In this document: positions 24,209-35,872 of the stretch, in pieces
Layout: each line of letters begins with the position of its first letter
How positions within the stretch are numbered: position 1 is the first letter of the stretch
NCBI GenBank assembly: GCA_958298945.1
Contig: OY282609.1
Coordinates: forward strand, 66,870,220 to 66,934,219
DNA from: Atherix ibis
Taxonomy: Eukaryota; Arthropoda; Insecta; Diptera; Athericidae
DNA length: 64,000 bases
Direction: 5' to 3'
Notes under the pieces: model-generated
What the model saw: only the letters and a program-made list of their open reading frames with translations
Databases searched by the model: none
What the model was told of the DNA's origin: nothing
Translations under genes and position numbers: made by a program

Positions 24209-27200
24209 CTTTAGATTGTTAATACACAATTTATTTTTAGTATTTTGTATTTTAGATTTTTTTGTGCAGATATTATAGTAGTTTCATTTTGGGCATTCAC
24301 ATTTGTTTGTGATAGTTTGTATCGAATTTTTTTGGAGCATTTTTTCGTAATTCAAAAATAATTTCGAATTGGTAATTTTTTGTTGTTATTATTGTAATTT
24401 ATTATACAGCAGATAGTAATTAAATATTTGTTTATTTTTTTCAAACATTTTAATTAACGTTAGAATAGTTTTTTGGTTTTGTTTAAATTTTTATCAGTTT
24501 TGTTAAGTTGATCAGACAGATAGATTGAATGCAAAAAGAAAGAAAATATAAAATCATAGATAATATTATATTTAAAAATCTCGCATAAATTTATTTAATT
24601 TAATTTCATTTAGTAATTATTTTGATAGTAATAATTTTTTTTTTGATTTTATGGAAAAAATCCTTTATATTGTATTGTGTTATGTGTGTATTGAATTTTG
24701 TGAATGAAGGAGAGTGGCGGCGTATTTAAATGGGATGATAATATTGTTTTACGATTTTTTTTTTATTTTTTATTAGAACAATCTTAAAGATACAAATATT
24801 GCCTCTTTTATGTGTAGTGCGGGTAGTTAGAGTATATACGAAATAAGTGAAGTGACTTTGTATTCTGTACTTCTTGCTTTACATATAGTGAAGGATATAC
24901 GAAAATAAACAAACAATTCTTATATAAATAAAAACGAAAATGAAATTTTTTTCTAACAATAATATTGAATGTATATTTAAGTGAGAAATAATTTCTTGTT
25001 TTCTTTTATTTTTTGTAAATTATGTACTACATAAATTTAGACAAGAAAAGTATAATTTGAAAAGAGGATACTTTACACAATAGACAGTTGCTTGCTTATT
25101 TTGAGAGTAAAAAAATTAAATACACTTTAATTTTAATAATTACGAAAACAATTAAATCTCATTAAATATCTACGAATATTTGATTTTGACATTAATGAAT
25201 GGTGCTTACAAGTATTCAAGTAAGAATAAATATAATTTTAGTAGAAAATTTGATAGATATCAGCTTACATATAATTTGAGTGAGATGGATTTTTAGAATA
25301 CTTATTGCCTGACAACATTTTAGATACTATAATAAGTACACTTGGTTAAGACAAGGTTAAAGTGGAAAAAAATAATAACTGACAGCATAGTTTAACAAAT
25401 ATTATTTATGATTAAAAAAAAATATTTTCGTACTTTTAAGCGAACTTAAGAATATGAATTACTTTTACAAGCAGTAATTTTCTTTTATTTAACCAAACCT
25501 ACTATAAAACTCAAATGATACGTTTTTAATTATTTTTAATGCAATTATAATAGTATCTAATTATATTTGAAAAAAAAATGATATGATAAATGTAATAAAA
25601 ATTGGATAACTTTGATTTTTTTCAATCTAATTACGAACAAAGCACTAGTATTTAAATGGTTTTTCTGACATAAGCAATAGAAGCTTTTAAGTTAAAACTT
25701 TTTCTTTTTTAAGTTACTAAAATATTGTTAGTTAAAGAAAAGTAAAAATGTTTCATTGACTAATAAAATTTTTTATATAAATTTTACTTATGAACATTTT
25801 AAATAATGAACTTACGCAAACTTTTATATAAAAATTAATAAAAAATTTAATATAAACAAAAAATTCACAAGAACATAATCTTAATGAGAATACAAATTTT
25901 TTTAAATATCATTACCACTTTTTTAAAAAAAAAATATTATCAATGATGATTATAAATTACAATTTATTATTACTATTTAATAATATAAAACAGACGTTTT
26001 GTCACAAAATTTCTCTTTGTATGTCACCTGTTCAAATTGACTTACACTTTTTTCAAATTGGGTTTTTTCTTAATTCCTAACATTATCATTTTTGGTTTTG
26101 TACATTTTGTTGATGGGCTTCTGTAAAAAATTTTAAATAATTTTCATCATAAATTTTTTGACATAGTTTTTTTTTAGATTTTACCAATGCTTTTCTATGA
26201 TTTTTCTTGAAATAAAACTATTATTTAAGATATTTTATTTAGTAGAAAATTTAAAGGAACTCTTTTGATAGTTAAACATTTTTCGGTAATATCAAGTATT
26301 TAAAGAAGAATTTCATATTGAATCTATTTTAAGAAGAATATTATATAGTTTATACAAATTCCATTCGAGTTTGTATAAATTTTGTCCATACAAGTTGCTT
26401 GTAAAAAGTTTTACTATAAAATGTAAAAAAACAACTCTTAGGTAAAGTTTTTATAGAAATTTACTATTAGACGATTTAATAAAATTGCCTAAACTGCAAT
26501 TAAATAATGTTCGCATAATCAAAGCAAAACTTTTCAAGAAATATTTCTGAGGACAATTTTTTTGAAACTATTTACATACTTGTAAGTTTTGACTGATTTT
26601 CTTTTTTTACAAGAATAATTTATGTCAATTTTACATTATATTTCATAATGATAAAATGCTCAATTTTTTTGTTATAAAATTGAAAAAAGAAATGGTTTTT
26701 ATTATTTAAAAAGGTGCTTCTTCAATAATAATTACTTTTAATTGATTTTAATGCTTTTAAGGAAAATTTCTCTCGAATCATAAAAATAAAATTTCTTATT
26801 GAACTGCTAAAAACAATTTTGAAAATTTTTGCACCTAATTAATTGATGCCTAAAATCTAAATATGAGGTTTGAAGAATATTTTTTAATAGAAATAATTTT
26901 TTTAGAATATAAATTTTTATCAGATAGAGCCTATATTAAATATTATTTATCATTACATACCGCGATAATCAATTATAAATATCCTGTCCCGACATATTTT
27001 TATTTGATTATTTCGACTAAGATTTATACTGTACTTCTGTGAAATAAACATTCCCTATGCATTGTAGATGCTGGATAAATAAGTGAATTAATTTTTAAGG
27101 AACGTATATATCATTATTAAATCGTACAAGTAGAAGTTATAGCCAATACGACGATAACAAATATAGAATCCTTAATGGAGATAAATGATCATTGAACATT

Positions 27201-27679
27201 ATTTTCGATGTACTGACACTAATATACGTTCATATATACAAATAATCACTTTTTTTTCTATTTTCACTACTATTATCTTTACTTTAAAAAAAAACAACTC
27301 TGAATTGTAATATCTAGAAATAATAGTAACTTTAAAAATAATCTTTAAAAGAAAACTATTTAATATTAAAAAAAAAGTTAAAAAAAAATTGAAATCATAA
27401 TAATTATTAATATTTTAATAATTTTAAAATTTATAGTTGTTTGCTTCTATTCACCGCTAGAATAAAAAAAAAGATAGTTTTGTACTCGCATATGAGTAAG
27501 TGTTATTTGTCATCATCCACCTGTGAGGAATTGTAACCCATAAAATTATGAAATTTTCTGAGCGCGAAAGAATTTTCATGTTTTAGTTTTCAATATGATT
27601 TTTTCTAAATAATTAAATGTTTTTAATATTATTAAGGACCAAATTTTATTTTAAAACAAAATTGCGAAATACTACTTAC
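24209..27679. other. AT-rich intron between Pde1c exons
   Basis: No supported gene or element. The sequence is very AT-rich with long A and T runs. On the minus strand a CTCACAG/GTGGAT junction near 27520 resembles a weak back-to-back acceptor/donor but is not called. Confidence 0.55.
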
Positions 27680-27793
27680 TTTGTTTCATCGATAAAAACT
27701 GCTTCTAATACACGTGCTGCGTAATGGAGATTTTTCTGCAAAACTTCTGCAGAAATTTCTCCACGTTGTAAAAGCCGCAAAAGGCATCGTAAC
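27680..27793 (-). CDS. Pde1c: Pde1c internal exon: PDE1 N-terminal domain
   Basis: An internal exon of 114 bases with acceptor TTATAG to its right and a consensus GTAAGT donor to its left. The first G completes AGG (Arg) with the AG from the exon at 28753. Then come 37 codons and a trailing AA (phase 2). The peptide LRCLLRLLQRGEISAEVLQK continues NLHYAARVLEAVFIDET. This is the start of the PDE1-specific N-terminal domain, which in mammals reads RLRCxVKQLEKG and AAxVLExVYIDET. The domain lies between the calmodulin-binding region and the catalytic core. Joined to the exon at 3361 it gives IDETKRLADEDDELSEVQP, a seamless match to the family. Confidence 0.95.
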
Positions 27794-28752
27794 CTATAAA
27801 AAAATTAGATAAAAGTTTAAATACGATAAAACATCAAAAATTTATTTATAAAACAATTTTCTTAGTATTTATCGAAAATTGAGGAAATAGTAATTTGAAT
27901 AGAGTTAACATTTCAGTAGAAATTTCTGGTAGATATTTTCGGTAGAAATTTTGGGTAAAAATTTTCAGTAGAAATTTGCGGTAAAAATTTTCGGTAGAAA
28001 TTTTCGGTAAAAATTTTTGATAGAAATTTTCGGTAAAAATTTTCAATAGAAATTTTCGGTAGAAATGTTGAATAGAAATTTTCAGTAGAAATTTTCGGTA
28101 GAAATTTTCAATAGAAATTTTCGGTAGAAATTTTCAATAGAAATTTTCGGTAGAAATTTTCAATAGAAATTTTCGGTAGAAATTTTCAATAGAAATTTTC
28201 GGTAGAAATTTTCAATAGAAATTTTCGGTAGAAATTTTCAATAGAAATTTTCGGTAGAAATTTTCAATAGAAATTTTCGGTAGAAATTTTCAATAGAAAT
28301 TTTCGGTAGAAATTTTCAATAGAAATTTTCGATAAAAATTTTTAATAGAAATTTTCAATAGAAATTAGTAAAAATTTTTGGGTAGAAATTTTCGGTAAAT
28401 ATTTTCGGTGGAAATGTTCGGTAGAAATTTTCAATAGAAATTTTCAGTAAAAATTTTCAATAGAAATTTTTGGTAGAAATATTGAATAGAAATTTTTGGT
28501 AGAAATGTTGTATAGATTTTCGGTAGAAATTTACAGTAGAAATTTTCGGTAAGCTTTCAGTAGTATTTTCAGTTGAAAGTTTTATAATTAAGTAAGTAAA
28601 GAGTATTTTTAATTGACTACTTATAACATCTACCAATATTACATTGGCTTTTTCTTGAGTTTAATTTTTTTTTATTATCAATTTTTTATTTAGCAAAAAT
28701 AATTTCTACGTTTTAATGTAAATTGCAAAAGAAAATCAAATGTTAGCCTTAC
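27794..28752. other. 959-bp Pde1c intron, mostly minisatellite
   Basis: A short intron with consensus borders (GTAAGG donor, TTATAG acceptor on the minus strand). About 660 of its 959 bases are the 13-bp array described separately. The rest is AT-rich. Confidence 0.85.
27912..28570 (+). repeat. 13-bp minisatellite array (TTTTCGGTAGAAA / TTTTCAATAGAAA)
   Basis: Tandem 13-base units on the plus strand. From about 28085 to 28330 two unit types alternate strictly, TTTTCGGTAGAAA and TTTTCAATAGAAA, making a 26-base higher-order repeat of roughly nine to ten copies. The ends are more degenerate. It lies in the intron just downstream of the 556-bp Pde1c exon. Its orientation is opposite to the array upstream of that exon. 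Frames across it are repeat artefacts. Confidence 0.97.
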
Positions 28753-29308
28753 CTAATGGCAGCTTTGTCGCAAGCATCTGGTGTATCAACGGCAGGTAAA
28801 TTTTCAGTGGCCAAATCGACAATTTCCGTTTCATCACTACCCGGAGATGATGAACCCGTCTTCGAACTAGCCGTTCTATTATTGATCGGCTGTAGGGCTT
28901 GCATATTTTGGCTATCTTTATTCGATTCCTGCAGATCGGTAATCGTAACAGCAGCTGTATTAGCTGCAGTTGAACTACTTGCTATAGTAGCTCTGTTGGT
29001 GGTGTCGGTGGTGCTAATACCGGCAGTTATAGAAAATGCGACTGGGGTAGTATGGGATGTACTACCGCCTACTTTTCCAACACCCCCAGATGCTATATCA
29101 GCACTTCCAAATCGATCCTGTTGCTGTTTCTCAACCGCGTCAGCTTGACTTTGTTCTTGTTCGTCTACGCAGCTTCGAATCTCATGCAAATTCTTCGACT
29201 GATCATATGACGACGATTGCTGCTGTTGCTGTTGATAGTCACTTGTTGATTGTGTTAAATTGCCTTTTCGACTGTTGGATCGGCGGACTATCGTTAGAGC
29301 TCCTTGTT
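28753..29308 (-). CDS. Pde1c: Pde1c internal exon: low-complexity N-terminal region with basic patch
   Basis: An internal exon of 556 bases with acceptor TTTGCAG at the right and donor GTAAGG at the left. AA at its start completes a Lys codon with the A from the exon at 38681, then 184 codons follow, leaving AG. The peptide begins QGALTIVRRSNSRKGNLTQS, a basic patch that could be part of a calmodulin-binding or autoinhibitory region (inference). Then come a six-Gln run (YQQQQQQSSSYD), the stretch NLHEIRSCVDEQEQSQAD, and a Ser/Thr/Ala-rich middle. It ends in acidic PGSDETEIVDLATENLP and then DACDKAAI. The frame is open from splice site to splice site and phases match on both sides. Antisense frames here are shadows. 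The exon is flanked by inverted minisatellite arrays. Confidence 0.92.
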
Positions 29309-29925
29309 CTGCAAACCAAAAGAGATTTTTTTTATAATTAATTTGTCTAAAACTTTTTATTTCTATAAATTGATATTATTATTATAAATATGTTTAAATT
29401 AAGCAATAAAATTATTTGCATTTAACTAGAATGGTAGCAAGTAATCACATTTCAAAATAAATATTCCGCCTACTAGTTATTATTTACTTTCTCACAACTG
29501 CAAACAGAAAAACCTCTTCAATATTATATAAAAATTTACGGACATCTTAACAGACTTTGTCACATCAAGAATTAAGCGAATGTTGCAATAAATTAATCTT
29601 GTAAAGCAAATATTGCAACAATAAATCTTAGCCCTTCAACATTAAAAAAAATACCTTGCAACATTGAAACTGTAGTCGGTGGGAGAGTTTCTCGCACTCT
29701 TTTCAACGTTTCAGCATTTTTGCATTCAATCTGACCCCTGATTTCCCCTTAAAAGAGCATAAACAGAAAAGTGACTACAAAAGTTCACAACCATCCTTTT
29801 TCTGGATGCACTCTGATTATAATGTGGGAGAGTATGGCAATATAGGTAGCGGACGTTGTCTGCTCACGCTCATGCATCTCTGCAAGACTGACTTTAAGAG
29901 GCCGTGACTTGCACTGTAACTTTTA
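29309..29925. other. Intron segment with an unassigned less AT-rich block
   Basis: Upstream intron of the 556-bp exon. Positions 29650-29925 are less AT-rich than the surroundings and abut the minisatellite array without a spacer. This may be a remnant of a mobile element in which the array arose, but I recognise no protein motif or terminal repeat. Confidence 0.4.
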
Positions 29926-32056
29926 CTAAAAACATTTCTACTGAAAATTTTTACTGAAAATTTTTACTGAAAATTTTTACTGAAAATTTTTACTGAAAAT
30001 TTTTACTGAAAATTTTTACTGAAAATTTTTACTGAAAATTTTTACTGAAAATTTTTACTGAAAATTTCTACTGAAAATTTCTACTGAAAATTTCTACTGA
30101 AAATTTCTACTGAAAATTTCTACTGAAAATTTCTACTGAAAATTTCTACTTTAAATTTCTACTTTAAATTTCTACTGAAAATTTCTACTGAAAATTTCTA
30201 CTGAAAATTTCTACTAAAAATTTCTACTAAAAATTTCTACTAAAAATTTCTACTGAAAATTTCTACTAAAAATTTCTACTGAAAATTTCTACTGAAAATT
30301 TCCACTGAAAATTTCCACTAAAAATTTCCACTGAAAATTTCTACTGAAAATTTCTATTGAAAATTTCTACTAAAAATGTCTACTGAAATTTGTGTACACG
30401 TATTGAACAATTTCTACTGAAAATTTCTACTAAAAATTTCTGCAAAAAATTTTCACTGAAATTTCGACTGAAATTTTCTACTGAAAATTTCTACTAAATA
30501 TTTCTACAGAAAGTCTTTCCTGAAAATTCTACTGAAAATTTCTACTGAAAATTTCTTCTGAAAATTTCTACTGAAATTTGTGTATTGAACAATTTCTACT
30601 GAAAATTTCTACTTAAAATTGCTGCAGAAAATCTTCACTGAAATTTCTACTGAAAATTTCTACTAAATATTTCTACAGAAAGTCTTTCCTGAAAATTCTA
30701 CTGAAAATTTCTACTGAAAATTTCTTCTGAAAATTTCTACTGAAATTTGTGTATTGAACAATTTCTATTGAAAATTTCTACTTAAAATTGCTGCAGAAAA
30801 TCTTCACTGAAATTTCTACTGAAAATTTTACTGAAAATTTTTACTGAAAATTTTTACTGAAAATTTTTAATGAAAATTTTTACTGAAAAATTTTTACTGA
30901 AAAATTTTACTGAAAATTTTTACTGAAAAATTTTACTGAAAATTTTTACTGAAAAATTTTACTGAAAATTTTTACTGAAAAATTTTACTGAAAATTTTTA
31001 CTGAAAAATTTTACTGAAAATTTTTACTGAAAAATTTTACTGAAAATTTTTACTGAAAAATTTTACTGAAAATTTTTACTGAAAAATTTTACTGAAAATT
31101 TTTACTGAAAAATTTTACTGAAAATTTTTACTGAAAAATTTTACTGAAAATTTTTACTGAAAAATTTTACTGAAAATTTTTACTGAAAAATTTTACTGAA
31201 AATTTTTACTGAAAAATTTTACTGAAAATTTTTACTGAAAAATTTTACTGAAAATTTTTACTGAAAAATTTTACTGAAAATTTTTACTGAAAAATTTTAC
31301 TGAAAATTTTTACTGAAAAATTTTACTGAAAATTTTTACTGAAAAATTTTACTGAAAATTTTTACTGAAAAATTTTACTGAAAATTTTTACTGAAAAATT
31401 TTACTGAAAATTTTTACTGAAAAATTTTACTGAAAATTTTTACTGAAAAATTTTACTGAAAATTTTTACTGAAAATTTTTACTGAAAATTTTTACTGAAA
31501 ATTTTTACTGAAAATTTTTACTGAAAATTTTTACTGAAAATTTTTACTGAAAATTTTTACTGAAAATTTTTACTGAAAATTTTTTCTGAAAATTTTTACT
31601 GAAAATTTTTACTGAAAACTTATTTTTACTAAACATTTTTTTTGAGAATTTTTACTGAAAAATTTTTACTGAAAAATTTTTACTGAAAAATTTTTACTGA
31701 AAAATTTTTACTGAAAAATTTTTACTGAAAAATTTTTACTGAAAAATTTTTACTGAAAAATTTTTACTGAAAAATTTTTACTGAAAAATTTTTACTGAAA
31801 AATTTTTACTGAAAAATTTTTACTGAAAAATTTTTACTGAAAAATTTTTACTGAAAAATTTTTACTGAAAAATTTTTACTGAAAAATTTTTACTGAAAAA
31901 TTTTTACTGAAAAATTTTTACTGAAAAATTTTTACTGAAAAATTCTTACTGAAAAATTTTTACTGAAAATTTTTACTGAAAAATTTTTACTGAAAAATTT
32001 TTACTGAAAAATTTTTGCTAAAAATTATTTTTTACTAAAAATTAATTTTCACTGAA
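29926..32056 (-). repeat. 2.1-kb 13-bp minisatellite array in inverted orientation (TTTCTACTGAAAA / TTTTTACTGAAAA)
   Basis: Tandem units that are the reverse complement of the family in the other arrays. Sub-blocks can be seen. Positions 29935-30060 use TTTTTACTGAAAA, and 30060-30850 use TTTCTACTGAAAA with three landmark interruptions ATTGAACAA. From about 30890 to 31460 a 26-base dimer alternates AAAATTTTTACTG and AAAAATTTTACTG (about 20 copies). Positions 31630-32010 use a 14-base AAAAATTTTTACTG unit. In the Pde1c sense strand the units read TTTTCAGTAAAAA or TTTTCAGTAGAAA. Confidence 0.97.
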
Positions 32057-34527
32057 GGCATAACAACTGAATCAAAATATGTGCAGACATCTGACGCCCA
32101 GTTTTTCTGATAATTCGGTTAATGAAAAAGTCAATTTGCACCTTTATATAATTGGCATATATAATATAAATATTATTCCTTCCAATACTTCTAAAATAAT
32201 AATTCACAATACATTTCAAGTTAATCATTAATAATAATAATAACAATATTTATAAATTTTTTATATTGTAGAATCTATTCGAGTTTTTTCAATAATAAAA
32301 TAATTTTTCTAATCATTAATATTATTATTACTTAAGAAGAAATTAAACCAACAACATTTTTAGAACCTTTAAGAACAATTCTATTATGCTGATATTAAAT
32401 GGACTATGAGGTTTTTGAAATGGTATTTTATACAAAGAGGTTTGCCTTTTAGCAAAGTGCTAGAATAAAAAAAATAGGGTAACAGCAACATTTTATCGAT
32501 AGTAAAACTTTTATTTACGATTATTTGGGGGAAGGTAATAATAGCCTTTAGTAACGAACAATCATTATTAAAGGAAGTTTTCTTTCCTTTCTGGTTGAAT
32601 TGTTTTGTTCCTCGTAATTTTTTTTCTGTTAGTTCCTTTAAGATAAAAGTTTGGAATATTTCGTTGGGTTTTTCAGTACTTTTTATTTCGATTCTAAAGT
32701 GATAGAAATTTTTGCGGTAATAGTAACTTTTGATATAAAGAATTTTCTGTAAAATTCTTCTACAACTATTTGTATACTATTCAAGTTGGAATTTGGAATT
32801 TCTAATTGGAGTTGGTTTTCATATTTTTGAAATTCCTTAAAGTCCTTGTAAAAATATTTTTTTTTTTTGGTGTGGAATAAGAATGTGTTTTTATAATTCT
32901 TCTTTGAGGATTCATACTTTTATTCCAAGTCATTCTAACAAAATCAATTATACTGAAAATAGGATGTCATTAGTTTTGGCGTGAGATTGGCTTGTTAAAA
33001 TTAAATTGACTTGTTATCGTAAAAATGTTTAAACGTCAATTCACAAAATTCCTATTATCTCAATAGCCAAAAGTGAAACATATCGAAAAAAAGTTTGTGC
33101 TAAAATTAAAAGTCTCTATACATTCTATTTTTTTTACCAAGAACAATATCCTGCGTATTATGGCTAGGCTTTTAGTGAAAATGTTCCTGGTCGTCGGAAG
33201 TTGGTAATTTTTTTTCCGTATTCATAAAACTAAAATATATGTTTATTTGCTATATTGTCTAACAAAATAATATTAAATATCAGTAGAATTATGCCATTAT
33301 TTTTATCTAAAATAACTTGTCTAGGCATTAAATATTAATGTAAATAGGAAAAAATTCATTTCTACTTTAGTCCAAGTTTAGAACGAATAAATAGGACAAA
33401 ATTTTGAATTTCCTTCTAATTTTGGTATACTTGATTTTTTATTCCAAAAGCATATTAAATATTTATTTATATTTGGAGTAAAAAAGAAAAAGAAACGAGA
33501 ATAAAATATAAACTCAGAGAACTTTTTAAAGTACGATTTCGGAAAATTACTAAAAGTCGTACGTGAATGAAGTTGTTAAACTCAATATTGTATTTTTATT
33601 TTGTGTGTGTAACTTGTTTTTGTTGATTTTAATATCCTTTCCAAAAGGTTGATATTATTGCAACTCAAAATACGTATAGTCTATGGTATATGCAACTTAG
33701 CCTTTTACATAAGAAGAATTCCCTTTTTTCTCTGATTGGGTAAAAATATTTTATGTATGCGTACTATGATGAAGGTCATTTTTTATATAAGATAGTGTGT
33801 GTAAAGAAGCCAAAAAAATTAGTTTTCCTTAAATTTAAATGATTTTGGTACACCTGCCGATATGAAAATATTAATAAAATTTAATGACTTTTTGTAGGAA
33901 ATTTAATTAAATTTTCGTTAAATTTGAGAAGACTTGAATTTGATAGTTTTTGTAGCAAAGGATATACAAAAAGGCTCTAGTTTTGTTAATGTCAAGGATT
34001 TCTGTTAGTACGTGATCGGCAAGACGATGTTTTGTACAATAATAATTGTTGTTCAGTCATTTTAATTTAAATACACGTACAAATTGTTAAGATTTGATTT
34101 GATATAATTTTAAAGGATTGAAGAATATTTAATCTTACCGATATGACAATTAGAAATTTTATGAAGACCTTAACTTAAATGAGGAAAACTTGTATGCATT
34201 TTTTTAATTTTTCTATATAGTACTAGGATTATTTAATTTTTTGTATATATGCAGCTATATATTAATACCCTTTCTTGTAAAATGAACGTTTTTTTTTCCA
34301 ATTATAGTAATCAAAATTGAGATAGTATTGATATTTTGAATTTTTTTTCTTTGGTCTCTTTTTCAGTGTAGATATTTCTGAAAAAAATTGGTGACATTTA
34401 CTGACCCCCTCTTCTTGATATCATACTAATTAACTAAGTTATAATTGTTGTAAAAATATTTTTAATTACGAACTTCTAATATATTATTAGAGATTCCAGG
34501 GATGTTTGTATTATTTGGAAATTATTT
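32057..34527. other. AT-rich intron sequence
   Basis: No gene or element recognised. The small frame at 32049-32246 overlaps the end of the minisatellite and is not accepted. Confidence 0.55.
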
Positions 34528-34565
34528 TACAATTAGGTATCTAAACGTTTAGATACCTAATTGTA
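34528..34565. repeat. Perfect 38-bp palindrome without spacer
   Basis: Each half is the exact reverse complement of the other: TACAATTAGGTATCTAAAC then GTTTAGATACCTAATTGTA. The symmetry centre is the CG at 34546-34547. It lies about 65 bases left of a mariner terminal repeat but shares no sequence with it. Confidence 0.95.
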
Positions 34566-34630
34566 GAAATTATTTTAAAGATTTTTCAACAGGTCCCAAA
34601 ATTGGTAGGTGAGTTTTTTCTCTAGAAATA

Positions 34631-35870
34631 CCAGGTGTATACGCTTAAATCCGCTGTTTGGTCGTAGATGGCGTGAGTGAGCGTATTAAGCTACCATGGG
34701 TACGCCATACTTTTTTTTATGAGTTAGACATCTGTCAACATTAATCAGTGCACATTGTCAGCAATTTCGTACAACAACATACATTTTTCCTTTGGTAATC
34801 ATGTCTAGTTTTGTGCCAGAAAAAGAGCATATGCGGGAAGCTCTGCTTTTCTGCTTCAATTTGAAGAAATCGGCTGCCGAATCGTACTGAATGCTTATGG
34901 AAGCCTATGGTTTTATTGGAAACAATGTGCCGAGATTGGTTTTGTCAGTTCAAAGACAGCAATTTTGACTGGAGGGAAAAGGAGCATGAAAATCGTTCTA
35001 GGAAGGTTGAGGACCATCAATTGCAGGATCTTTTGGACGAACACGATACCCAATCGCAAAAAATGCTAGCGGAGCAATTGGGTGTTAATCAACCAGCCAT
35101 TTCCACGCGTCTGAGTTTCATGGAGAAGATTGAAAAGATCGGAAAATGGGTGCCGCATGAATTTAACGACAGGCAGCAGGAGTGAAAGGCCAGACAAAAA
35201 AGAAAGTCGTTCCTGCATCGGATTGTGACAGGCGATGAAAAGTGCATATATTTCGAGAATCCTAAATGTAAGAAATCGTGGGTTGATCCCAGCCAACCAT
35301 CAACAACTTCCCCAAGACCAAATCGCTTCTTACGGAAGACGATGCCGGGCGTTTGGTGGGATCAGCAGGATATCGTCTACTATGAGATGTTGAAACCTGG
35401 TGAAACTGTCAATGCCCACCGCTACCACCAACAACTGATCAAATTGCACCATGCTCTGCGCGAAAAAAGGACGGATTATCAACAAAGACATGACAAGCTG
35501 ATTTTCCTCCACGACAATGCACCATCGCACACGTCAAAAATGGTCCAAAACAACTTGGAGACACTCAACTGGGAGTTGCTAACCCACTCCGCTTATTCAC
35601 CAGACCTGGCCCTTTCCGACTACCACCTGTTTTCGTCGATGGACACGCTCGCTTAGATTCTTACGAAAACGTCCGAAAATGGCTTGATGAGTGGTTTGCT
35701 TCGAAAGAGAAGAAATTTTTTTGCCGTGGTATCCCCATATTGCCTAAGAGATGGGAAAAATGTGTAGCTAGCGAGGGCAAGTACTTTGAATAAATTTGTT
35801 TTTGCTTTCTATGAAAAAAAACATGTGTTTTTTTGAATAAAAAACAGCAAATTTAAGCTTATACACCTGA
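34631..35870 (+). mobile_element. Mariner element, mauritiana type, copy A
   Basis: A 1240-bp element with TA at 34629-34630 and 35871-35872. Terminal repeats: CCAGGTGTATACGCTTAAAT at the left and, read inward from the right, TCAGGTGTATAAGCTTAAAT. The transposase is in plus orientation, opposite to the host gene, inside the 9.4-kb Pde1c intron. Same family as copies B and C. Confidence 0.93.
34801..35793 (+). pseudogene. Mauritiana-type mariner transposase, copy A, disrupted
   Basis: Starts MSSFVPEKEHMREALLFCFN, the Mos1-like N-terminal helix-turn-helix. A TGA replaces CGA at about codon 30, and 8 bases (GACAGTGC in copy B) are missing after GAAGCCTATGGT, shifting the frame. About 30 bases are missing near 35185 relative to copy B. 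Catalytic Asp residues remain in IVTGDEKC, FLHDNAPSHT and LALSDYHLFSS (the family has LAPSDYH, so Pro is lost). A further deletion after FSSMD shifts the C-terminus, which in the original frame ends near 35793. The family length is about 345 residues. Inactive. Confidence 0.9.
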
Positions 35871-35872
35871 TA

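Noticed and set aside
27846..28046. Minus-strand repeat ORF with Phe-Tyr-Arg-Lys-Phe periodicity
   Set aside because: It is the 13-bp minisatellite read in frame; a unit length not divisible by three gives a 13-residue repeat peptide by necessity.
28756..29148. 130-codon plus-strand ORF
   Set aside because: Antisense shadow of the Pde1c exon 28753-29308, whose minus frame is bounded by splice sites with matching phases.
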